From: Hepatocystis sp. ex Piliocolobus tephrosceles
Taxonomy: Eukaryota > Apicomplexa > Aconoidasida > Haemosporida > Plasmodiidae
NCBI GenBank assembly: GCA_902459845.2
Contig: CABPSV020000185.1
Location: forward strand, 1-24,170
Reading direction: 5' to 3'
Length of the DNA: 24,170 nucleotides
Every line of letters starts with the position of its first letter. Position 1 is the first letter of the stretch. The position numbers and the translations under genes were made by a program. Below the pieces are notes generated by a model, which was not told the DNA's origin, ran no database searches, and was given only the letters and a program-made list of their open reading frames with translations. This document shows, one piece after another, positions 11,319 through 21,300 of the stretch.

Positions 11319-12133
11319 TATAGTCCATCCTATATATGGTAAAAAAGTAAAACCCAACAGATAAAAAATTCGAACACTTTGATAAAAGAAGAAAGATAAA
11401 CATTATATAATATGACAAAAAATGTGCCTAAATGTATATATATATAGATAGATATATACATGGTTTACACCATTTCTTTTTTAATTTTTTTAACATGCTC
11501 ATCTATCTACCTTATTATTCACCTACCACGCTATTTATCTATGTATATAAATAAGTATATAGATAAGTATATAAATAGATATATATATTTTTTTTTTTTT
11601 TTTAAATTTTACATTTTTTCATCCGTGCTAAATGATTTACTAAAAGGATTTTTAAAAATCTCAGAAAATTTTATAAATTTAAACTTTTCTACCAATTGTT
11701 TCGATTCTTTACTATACTTATCATTTAATATATCAATAGATTGACGTATACTATCTCGTTTTTTATCTTTAAAATGTTTTGATCTGTTTTTATTACGCAT
11801 TACAAAAGATGTATTACCCATTGAGTCTTTATCATAAAGAGTACTATCGTCATATTTACCCTTTTCTAATTCGTCAAAATTTTTGGAATCAATACTTTTT
11901 CTCAAATTACTATAATCCTTATTTAAAGTAACACCTGAAGATAAAAAATTATTTGCATTTTTATTATGTTGTAAGTCTTGATAATTTATATTGTTATTAT
12001 CATATAGTTCTTCTACACTTTTTGCATTTAGACCATTTTTATTATATAAATACCCACCCCCTTCATTTAATTCCTTTTCTCCAGTTTCATCATATTCTTC
12101 ATTTGCTGTTTTTGACTTTCTTTTTCTAATCAT
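9011..12133 (-). CDS. Nine-exon probable membrane protein, PEN-2-like hairpin plus degenerate hydrolase-like domain
   Basis: I reconstructed this by matching splice sites and phases. Exons on the minus strand, 5' to 3', are 12133-11613, 11376-11318, 11106-11054, 10912-10840, 10718-10668, 10472-10389, 10170-9983, 9650-9468 and 9250-9011. The sum is 1452 nt, 483 aa plus stop, with every junction in phase. Residues 1-173 are charged and low-complexity. Residues 175-198 (with G-F-T-F-L-P) and 212-233 are hydrophobic, separated by a short Lys/Asn loop, forming a hairpin that recalls PEN-2, the small gamma-secretase subunit. From 237 on the protein is mostly soluble: VVFLGL at 262-267 and RVILVSYQTD at 323-332 resemble strands of an alpha/beta-hydrolase core, but no G-x-S-x-G elbow is present. 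Residues 405-483 are helical and end with three closely spaced Cys. The acceptors before 10718 and 10170 (AAAG type) are the weakest, so two genes, or an earlier stop after 10840, remain possible. I do not recognise the family as a whole. It lies tail-to-tail with Kch2. Confidence 0.72.
9391..9434. repeat. (TA)n microsatellite in an intron
   Basis: About 21 TA units lie inside the last intron (9251-9467) of the minus-strand nine-exon gene. Similar shorter (TA)n tracts sit in its other introns (9927-9948, 10353-10364, 10762-10791). Confidence 0.9.
11224..11315. repeat. (ATT)15 followed by a 46-nt T tract in an intron
   Basis: The + strand shows about 15 ATT units and then an uninterrupted T run to 11315. 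On the transcribed minus strand this is a poly(A) tract beginning right after the splice donor at 11317, followed by (AAT)n. It fills about 40 percent of the intron 11107-11317. Confidence 0.9.
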
Positions 12134-12382
12134 TTTTTTTTTTTTTTTTTTTTTTATTAACAAAAAAATGTATATATATTTGTAATTGTGGATATACTAT
12201 AAATTGATACTTTAGGAATAAGCACTATTTTATTCAGTTAACACATTACATAAATAAAAATAGTATTATTATTTATTTTTTTCTTAGTAGTACAAATAAA
12301 ACTATAATCAGGTTTGATACACATGTATATATGTATGTGTATATATATGAGTAGATGTGTACGTGTGTTTCTACATTTTAAT

Positions 12383-12413
<31 letters not shown>

Positions 12414-12819
12414 TCCTCATTTTAAAATATTAGCCACAAAGTTTATCCTGTATTTATTAGTTATTTCTGTTAGACAAATTAACAGTAAAAAAAAACAAAA
12501 AAAAAAAAAAAAAAAAAGCCAGAAAAAAGGAAAGAAAGTAAACCAAAAAAAGACAAACAAAAAAAAGTAAGAAAATTATAGGAAGACAAAACAAAAAACA
12601 AAAAAGTGTTTTTTTTTTTTTTTTTTCGTACAAAACGAATAAATTAAAAATATAAAAAAAAAAAAAAGCAAAACAAAGCGATAGGAAGCGATGGGAAGCG
12701 ATGGGAAGCGATGGGAAGCGATAGGAAGCGATAGAAAGAAATAAAAAACTAAATAAATAATTATATATGTATTTATATTACTAAATATTTTTCAAAAAAG
12801 GTAAAAGAATTACATATAA
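12134..12819. other. Spacer between plasmepsin VIII and the nine-exon gene
   Basis: This 686-bp region lies between two genes on the same (minus) strand, so it should hold the 3' UTR of the protease and the promoter of the nine-exon gene. It shows an A-rich block with poly(dA) at 12500-12520, a T tract at 12608-12626, (TA)n at 12388-12412 and the 10-bp repeat listed separately. I see no extra gene. Confidence 0.6.
12676..12736. repeat. 10-bp tandem repeat (AAGCGATGGG)n
   Basis: Six units of AAGCGAT(A/G)GG-type sequence run head to tail, with three central copies carrying ATGGG and outer copies ATAGG or ATAGA. The block is strikingly G-rich for this genome. It lies about 85 bp downstream of the plasmepsin VIII stop codon, so it may sit in that 3' UTR. 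Confidence 0.85.
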
Positions 12820-13396
12820 TTAAATCGATTTAACTAAGCCTAAATAAAAAATATATAATAGACAAACACAGTGTAATATATTAAATCTTATAAAATAATA
12901 TATTAGCAAATATACATGTTTACTTCTAAACCTGTATACATTTTATTTAAGAACATAAAAAAATAAATAGAAGTTGATTATGTAAGTTTTTATTTTTACC
13001 AATTCGCATATTGTCTTTTTCAAATATTGCATAATATTTTTGTAAAAATATTTGTCCAAGAACCTGTAAAAAAAAAAAAAAAAAAAATAATAAAATAAAA
13101 ATTCTGTTTTTAACTATATACATACTGTATACACTTACTAGACATATATTACATACATGTATATACACTCTTATAAGTATACATACTATTTACAAAAAAA
13201 AAAAAAGGAAGTAATTACATATAAATATCCATTAGATGAAGGAATGTTTATTGGCATAAATGCGAAATTGCATGGAGTTTTTAAAACGGGGTCAACTTTA
13301 AAAGAGTTAACAATATAATCATCAGGTGTCAATTCAAATTCTTTTTCTTCACCTATTTAAAAAAAAAAATACAAATATAAACATGTATATGTTTGT

Positions 13397-13429
<33 letters not shown>

Positions 13430-14691
13430 AATTTACATATAAATTAAACCCATTTTTTATCGACTATTAAGCAACGTTCATAATATATTATTTATGGTAC
13501 CATTTTCATTTAACAAAATGAAAGAAAAGTTTTTTAAATATTTTTTGTTTCTACAAGAATAAACAGGTCTTAATAATCTGCTTAATAATATTAAATCTAA
13601 AAAATAAAAAAATAAATAAAAATAAAAAAATCGTATTTATAAAGAATGCTTACCATTTTATATTATTTATTTTCGTAAAAAGTAAATGAGTAAAAAAAAA
13701 GTAAAACCTTCTTTTGGTCCAGCAATACTAGAAGTTCCAGTGTCAACAACTGCTTCACAATATCCTTCTATTAATAAAACAAAATATATAATTACATAAA
13801 TTAAAAAAAAAAATAAAATTGTAACTATATCTAATACTAAGGTTTAAAATTAAAACGTGTAGGATCACATGGATGCACGACGATATAACATATGTGTTAT
13901 GTACATTCATTTTTATTCTATCTAATTATTTATTTTGTGTATACTTATTGTTATTATAATTATTATTATTTTGTATACCTATATTATTTGCGCATACGTT
14001 TAAAAAAATACCATCAACCTTTATACCTATCTTAAATGGTGATAAAACGTTTTTATTATATATATATATATATATATATCTGTTAATGCTATTTTAACAT
14101 TTATCAAAAATGGGGTTTTTATTTATTTTTTTTTTTTTTCTGCATTACCAGTTTTACTGCCCAATACTTTTTAGATATCACATCGAACCAATCTATGTTA
14201 GCATTTTGCTGAATGAATCTTAAGAAAAAAAAAAAAAAAAATAAAAATAAAAAAAAATAATACAACTGTTTGCACACATGGACATAATATACGTGTACAT
14301 TATTTTGTGTTTATTATTATTATTTTTTTTTTTTAATTATGCAAAAAGTTGTTAGCATTTTTTTAACCCCACTTTTTATCATATCCCCCAAATGTTATTG
14401 CACCATCATCGTCAACATTTTTTGGATAGTAAATGGCGAAAATGTTTTTTTCTACATTATGTTTTGGAATGTTGTAATCTAATAATATTTTTTTTGTTGA
14501 ATCTTCTGAAATACCTAAACCGAACAAGCCATCGAATTCTAAAATGAAAAAAAAAAAAAAAATAGATAAAAATGAATAACTGTATACAAATATACGTACA
14601 CATATCTATCTACATATATATATATATATATATATTTATGTATGTATGTATATATTACACACTACAATGTTAATTTAAAAAATAATGCACC

Positions 14692-14726
<35 letters not shown>

Positions 14727-14829
14727 GCATATCGGAAAAAGGGTCGTCTGATATATAACTAGCTACACCAAACTCTTGATTTTTTACTCTATAAATTAAC
14801 AATAGCATAAATTCATCATATTAAACACA

Positions 14830-14864
<35 letters not shown>

Positions 14865-15134
14865 TATTACATTTCTTTTATAATAATTTAATTTTTTTAT
14901 TTATAAAATGGAGTGTTGTATGAGTTACTTAATATTCCCTATGTGTATATCATCAGATACATAAGCAATTTTAATTTTTCCGGTTCCGAAAGAAATTTCA
15001 ACAGGATTTTTTTTTTTTATTAACTTATAATTTTTAGATATATTATGATCATATTTTTTCTTATTACGACAAGCTTTTGTAAAACAATTTTTTGAAGGAA
15101 TCCATAAATTTGTGCTACCTAAATAAAAATATAT

Positions 15135-15172
<38 letters not shown>

Positions 15173-15835
15173 TTAAACACATGTTTGCACATTTCGTTTT
15201 TAAAATATTTTTTTTTTTTAACCGGTGTCAAAGAGAACTTTAAATGGTTGAGGTGGATTTCCAATATGTATTTCTCCAATAAATCTTATAAAATTAGGAA
15301 AAAAAAAAAAAAAAAAATTGCTTGTTATATAACAAAATAAATTAACTTATTTTATTATTATTTGTTTTTTATGAATAATATATAACAACATGGGAGAAAT
15401 AATAGATATTAATCCATTTTATATTATATGATCAGGTCTATATATATATAGGATATAAATACGATTGTTAAAACTGTAAAGTAGTGTTATATGTATATGT
15501 TTACTGTCTATTGGGGTAACCACCCTTTAATATGATTGTTGAAATTCCTGCATAATTGTATTTTAAAAAAATTATTTTTTTTATGTTTTACATTTCTAAT
15601 TATAATCAACTATATATTTTTATTTTTTTATGATAGTAAAATTATACGTTTTGTACAATGTATATATATATATAAATATAAGCGTTTGCTTTTTTGCAAA
15701 TCGCAAGCTTTATTTATTTATAACAACGGTACCTAATGTGTTATATTTCGGTATCCGTAAATTTTCTCTTAAGGGTTTTACAGGAACAAAGATCATTAAA
15801 AAAAAAAAAGCAAAAAAAGAAAACAGAATATTCAT
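12820..15835 (-). CDS. PMVIII: Plasmepsin VIII-type aspartic protease, 13 exons
   Basis: Exons on the minus strand, 5' to 3', are 15835-15733, 15547-15505, 15284-15223, 15118-14929, 14788-14727, 14538-14373, 14218-14149, 14030-13979, 13767-13708, 13596-13501, 13352-13219, 13063-13000 and 12839-12820. They total 1122 nt (373 aa), in phase throughout. The product is a pepsin-family (A1) endopeptidase entering the secretory pathway: a hydrophobic signal peptide covers about residues 1-18. The catalytic aspartates are D68 (VLFDTGSTNLW) and D258 (VVDTGTSS). GGYDKK near 204-209 and the final IGLVKSI fit the fold. The prosegment is very short, about 30 residues, as I recall for plasmepsin VIII. In the flap the usual Tyr is Phe (F113 in ISFGTG). 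The donor of exon 6 is non-consensus (GTGGGG) but is the only one that keeps the frame and the expected alignment. In rodent parasites plasmepsin VIII serves sporozoite egress and motility (established). The high intron number and the dynein/Kch2 neighbours favour VIII over other plasmepsins. Confidence 0.92.
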
Positions 15836-16000
15836 TTTAATTAATTTTATTTTAAAAATTAGTTGTTTAAGATTTTTAATATAACGCTTTCAAAAAAAAT
15901 TATATTCTTTTTTATATCAAAGTAATAGACAAAAAAAAAAAAAAAATAAAGAATTTTTTTAATACAAAAGTGCTATTTTTTTTATTACTCTCCCTTAAAT

Positions 16001-16039
<39 letters not shown>

Positions 16040-16171
16040 CAGTTTTATTACTTTTTAATTTATTTATTTACTATTAATGGTTAGTTACTATTGGTTCGAG
16101 AGGCGTATTTATTATTAAGTGCAGGTGAGTGTGTATATACATTATTACTTTAAATAGGCCATATCATACTA

Positions 16172-16214
<43 letters not shown>

Positions 16215-16481
16215 TTCAATTAGACAAATATCATATTTGTTATAATCAATTATTTAACCGTAATGAAATATATTAAAAAGAATAAATAGGAGAACAAAAT
16301 AATAAATAGTGAAAGAGTGAAATCCAAGAAAAATTGCTTTTAAATGTTACAAGCTTTTTTTATACAACAACAATAGAAAAAAAAAAAATAAAATGAAATA
16401 AAAAAATATAATAGTAAGAAAAGATAAATCTTAAAATTTGTGATTTCTATATGTACGTATGTATGTATGTATGTATGTATG

Positions 16482-16521
<40 letters not shown>

Positions 16522-16816
16522 CCAATGTTAAAATTTGTGACAAACTTTTGAAAATTTTAACATATATGAAAAATTGCAAAATGCGTTTTTTTTTCTTTTT
16601 TTTTTTTTTAAATAGTGTTTAAAACTTTAATTACAAGTTCTAATTGAAAAATGTTCTTTTTTTTTTACCTTTAGATGTCTAATATTAAGTAAATGCTGTT
16701 TAAAAAAAAAAAAAACCAACTACCGAATTGATTAGTTAAATAAAATTAAATAAAAATAATATAGTTCGATTGATTTTAAAACTATCCTATATTATGACGT
16801 CGTTTTTATTTTCATC
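15836..16816. other. Upstream region of plasmepsin VIII
   Basis: This 981-bp spacer lies between the plasmepsin VIII start codon and the stop of the small minus-strand gene. It contains two long T tracts (16002-16035, 16171-16213) and a (GTAT)n-(TA)n microsatellite at 16450-16518. On the minus strand, T tracts read as A tracts and probably form nucleosome-poor promoter DNA. A possible small exon at 16669-16695 is discussed in the findings. Confidence 0.55.
16450..16518. repeat. (GTAT)n then (TA)n compound microsatellite
   Basis: About eight GTAT units pass directly into about 16 TA units. The frames open on both strands across it (reading YVCM-type or YIHT-type repeats) are artefacts of this block. 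Confidence 0.9.
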
Positions 16817-17321
16817 TTATAATATACACTTCACAATATACAAATTAGCCTTTTTAACTATGTATAAAATTTTACTTCACATATTCGATTGATCGTTCAT
16901 ATGGTCACGCATCTGTTAAATGTTTTAATTAATTAATCATTTATTCATTTATCTATTTATCTATTATCTATCTATCTATTAATTTGTTTTATTTGTATGG
17001 TAAAAATAATAGTTTTTTTTTTTATCTCATTATAATTCTTTGTTTTCTTACCGCTTTTAAATTTAAGAGCCACTTTATTGTGATAGTATGTATTCGTTTT
17101 ATCATTAAGACAAATAAAATTTTCTAAAAATAAATCAAATAATGATATCATATTTTTAAAATAGTATGATGTTATAAAAGTTTCGTTCTTTAAAACTAAC
17201 TTATTTATACTGTTTTTTTATCATATAAAATTATATTATATAGCACTACTATAAGTAAAAATATTTACAAAGCTTAAATTTATTTGTTACACCAAAAAAA
17301 GTTAGTCTCTTTTTACCTCAT
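16817..17321 (-). CDS. Probable small three-exon gene, 67 aa, unknown function
   Basis: Proposed exons on the minus strand are 17321-17317 (ATGAG, then donor GTAAAA), 17209-17052 (acceptor AACAG, donor GTAAGA) and 16857-16817 (acceptor ACATAG, ending at TAA). The phases match (2, then 1) and the total is 204 nt. The protein begins MSINKLVLKNETFITSYYF, has a hydrophobic and acidic helix-like stretch at about 22-36 (ISLFDLFLENFICL), then a charged strand-like end (NKVALKFK, ANLYIVKCI). The middle exon has amino-acid variety unlike the surrounding spacer and is the firmest part. Exon 1 (5 nt) and exon 3 are inferred; another acceptor at 16905 would give an earlier stop. Fold order (helix, then strands) faintly recalls SRP9/SRP14-type small proteins, but I cannot claim that. 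It is transcribed away from the dynein gene and may share its promoter region. Confidence 0.45.
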
Positions 17322-17331
17322 ATTTTTATGT

Positions 17332-17333
<2 letters not shown>

Positions 17334-17381
<48 letters not shown>
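17334..17381. repeat. 48-nt uninterrupted poly(A) tract
   Basis: A pure A run of 48 nt on the + strand lies 13 bp upstream of the proposed start codon of the small minus-strand gene, where it reads as T48 in the 5' leader or promoter. It is the longest homopolymer in the window. Confidence 0.9.
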
Positions 17382-17382
<1 letters not shown>

Positions 17383-18367
17383 ATATATACAAGCTACATA
17401 CATAGAAAAACATACGAAATTGAAATAGCATTTAAGTAGATAAAAAAAAGATAAATAAACATTTAAGTGAATACATAGCGGTAATTTTTGTTTTTTTTAC
17501 ATTATCTATAATAATATTGACTCACACATCTTGATAAAAAAAATTATTTATAATGTTTGTGCTTAGCTATAAGAGCAAATGTTTTTCTTTCATTATAATA
17601 CACATATATGCACGTACATATAATAATAATTCCCCTCAAATACTATCTATGCATTAGTATCAACTTATTTTATGTTTTCTATTTTTTTTTTCTTTATATT
17701 TTCTAACTTTTTTTTACATAAATACATATATATATATATATATATATTTTATATTATAGATACGTATGTATACGCAACGCATGTCTGTATATTTTACTTT
17801 AATATGTTTTAATGTATTATCATATACTTGAGTGTTGATATATGTTTTTATTTTTATACATTTAGCATATATGATTCCATTTTCTATCAAAATGTTTTGT
17901 TGTTTTAAGTCTTATACCCATAACCCATAACCCTTTTCCTCCTTTTTTTTTTTTTTTTTTTTTTTTTATTTTTTGCTTTTTTTACCAGTTTTGTATATTT
18001 CAGACATACATATGATTATGGTACACATGGTTATATGTGTGTAAATATGGTTATATATACATGAGTTTGATCATGTATTTTAATATAATTTTAACTGTTT
18101 TTTAAAAACATACACGTTAACACTATTTTATATTTTGTTTGTCATCCAAAATTTAGTTTCATTATTATATGTTGTATTTTTTTATTATATTTTGTATTTT
18201 TTTTATCATATTTTGTATTTTTTTATCATATTTTGTATTTTTTTTTTTTTTTTTTTTTTTTATGGTGTGTGTGTCAATTTTTAATAAGAAAAAACTTTTT
18301 TTTTTTTAAAATATAATAAGAATGGACTAAAAAAAAAAAAAAAAAAAAGAACATAGAAAAGATCAAA
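17382..18367. other. Divergent promoter region of the dynein and small genes
   Basis: About 1 kb separates the proposed start of the minus-strand small gene from the dynein start codon. It carries (TA)n at 17727-17748, T tracts at 17943-17967 and 18237-18260, an A tract at 18330-18348, a CCCATAA doublet at 17915-17931 and the 20-bp repeats listed separately. The two genes are head to head, so it should contain both promoters. No gene is visible. Confidence 0.55.
18160..18240. repeat. About 20-bp tandem repeat ahead of the dynein gene
   Basis: Four imperfect units of the form TTAT(T/C)ATATTTTGTATTTTT stand in tandem, the last two nearly identical. The array ends in a T tract about 110 bp before the dynein start codon. 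Confidence 0.75.
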
Positions 18368-21300
18368 ATGGAAGCTAACGAAATAAGTGAAACGTTTATA
18401 TGCACCTGGATTAAGGAAAAAATAAATTTTTCTAAATATACTTTTACCACATTATGGAAAAGTGATTATAATAAAATAGTTCAAAACTGGATATACAACA
18501 TAACATCTAAAATATTATTTATATATATTAATGAATGTAATAAAAATGATGATAATGATAATAATAATGATAATAATAATGATAATAATAATGATAATAA
18601 TAATAATAATATAAACTTAATTTTTTCTTATGATTTTCCGAACGAAATTTTAGAAGAGAAAGTAGATGAGTATATGGTATTTTTAAAAATATACAATAAA
18701 AAAAAGATAACAAGTGAAAATATAGATAATATGATTTTATATAATAAAGTGAAAAGTAATATACAAAATAATATTTTAAGTTTAATGGATAAGGCATTTA
18801 TTCCTATGACAAATGTTAAAAATAAATTGGCTATAAATTTATCACATGATTTTAACATCAAGACAATAGAATTTATGACATATATAACACAAATATTTAC
18901 CAAAAACAAATTAATATATTATCCCAAAATTGCACCTAAACAACTTATGAATTCAGCAGATGACAAAAACAAAATTCAACTATTAGAGAGGTTGTTAGAC
19001 CAATGGATAAACGACATTCAAAAGCTGTTTAAAAACGTAAGTAAAAATATATATACATATATATAATATGCTTATAAATGTATCACTTCAAACGTATATA
19101 ACAAAAAAGTACTTGTCTTGTATTGGGAGTAAAAACTAATAATAATAATAATAATAATAGTAGTAATAATAATAGTAGTAGTAATAATAGTAGTAATAAT
19201 AATAATAATAGTAATAATAATAATAATAATAGTAGTAGTAATAATAGTAGTAATAATAATAGTAGTAATAATAGCATAATAAAATTACGTTCACTATGTT
19301 CATTTTTTTTGCAATTTCAGATTACTGATAAAAAAATAATGCACATAACTCTGTGTCAATATATAGCCGATGTTAAACACAAACACAAAATTTTAAAGGA
19401 TTTATTAGAAGAGTTAAAAGTAGATCCCATAAATTGCATAATAAATGTTTTAGAGATTAGTAATTGTGCAAATGTAAAAAAGTATAAAGAACTGGTTAAA
19501 GACATAAACGAAAAGTGTGATGTATTAGAGGAAAAACTAAAAGCTTTAATAATATTAGAAGAACCATTTGAAAATTTAAATAAAATTAAAAGTATTGAAC
19601 ATTTTTATGATATTTTACCTACTGTAGTAAACAGATTAAAATTAATTATTATGTTTTCGAAATTTTATACAAATTCAAATGAAATAAATAACTTAATCAA
19701 ATTATTACTAAACGAGTTTATACAAACATTACAAGATTATATTGATTTGTCTAAATTATATACAAAACAAGTTAAAGAATTATCAGACGTTTTAGATGAT
19801 TGTATTAATTTTGTTTCTAACTGGGAATATCTTCTGAACGTTTCGTTTTCCAGCTCGACTGAAAATGCCACATTTGACTTGATAATGGATTGTATCAACC
19901 AATCGAATGTATGTTAAAAACGTGTGTATGTATATATATATAATTTTCTTTTTTTTTTTTATGTGCGTGTGTGTGTATAAATATAACTTTCTTTTTTTTA
20001 ATGTTATGTATTTGTGTGGCTATATATTTTTTTTTTTTTTTTTTTGTGTACATTTTTTTTTTTTTTTTGTCTATACTCCTATACAGACATTGCACCCCCC
20101 ACACACATACACTGGTTCTTTTTTTTTGTACAGATCGTCGCATTTAAAACCAAATGTGAAGATATAAAAGAGATATGCTATGCATGTGAACAGTTTTTGT
20201 TTTGCATAAAAGAAGACGATATACGTTCATTTAGTTTTGAACATTACTACATAATAAAAAAAGGATTAAACGATATACAATATACATTTATGAACGAATT
20301 AAACAGAATACGTACATTAAAATATAACATTTTAAGTACAAATCATAATAATAACTGGTTTTGTGATTTTGATAAAACTAAAGAAATAATAAAATTGTTA
20401 GAAGGTATATTTATAAATTTGATTAAAATATCTTTTGAGAATTCTATGAATATTGAAAATAGTATATTTTTATTTGATAAATTTTATAATTTAAGTATAA
20501 CTAAAAATATAAAATTATTTATGAATAAAAAAGTAGTTGATATATGGAACCAATTTATTGATTATGTTGAATGGTACTCTAAATATTTTACAAACTTTTT
20601 GGATAATCCTTTAAATTATTTTTCTTATACTAATAGATATGAATATCATTCTTCTTGTATTATTTTGGCTAAAAATGTAATTATAAAACTACAAAGAGTT
20701 TTTGAAAAGTTAAATAACTTGTCTTATATGCCAAAAGTAAAAGAAAGCGAAATAGCGTATGATAAATATTTTTATATTCAGAATTTTATTAATACATATA
20801 TAAAACAGGTTAATAATATTTGGGTAAACGAACTAAAAACATTCGCTTCTAAAAAAAATAACTCTCTTATGAATGCTTTACTAGATAATTCCATTTTAAT
20901 AAAAGTAAATAACAATTATATTGAAAGCTCTTATAATACTGATATAAAAAAAATTATAACAGAAATAGGTTTTTGGTTAAGTTTAAAAGGGGAAAAACTA
21001 TTTTTACCTAATATAATAAATGAAATATTACATCATGATGAACGATTAAAAATATGTAAAGAATATGTTAACAGATTAGTACGAAATTATAATTCTATAT
21101 GTACTATGATAAATAGTGATAAATATAAAATTTTTGAATATATGTTACAAAATATGTACAATAAAATTGAATCCACTGTTTTTAAATATAATTGGAATAA
21201 AGACAACATAAAAATAAATACACTTTTTAATATAATTAATGAATGTATCATGATAAAAAAAATTTATGCAAATTTTCAAAAAAAAAATGAACAAATAAAA

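Noticed and set aside
16085..16115. GGTTCGA box as part of a tRNA
   Set aside because: The flanks do not pair as a T-arm and no acceptor stem or anticodon arm can be drawn.
17915..17935. CCCATAACCCATAACCC as a telomere-like repeat
   Set aside because: Plasmodium telomere units are CCCT(A/G)AA; this is only two copies of a different heptamer.
19083..19277. Minus-strand poly-leucine frame
   Set aside because: It is the reverse reading of the AAT/AGT microsatellite in dynein intron 1.
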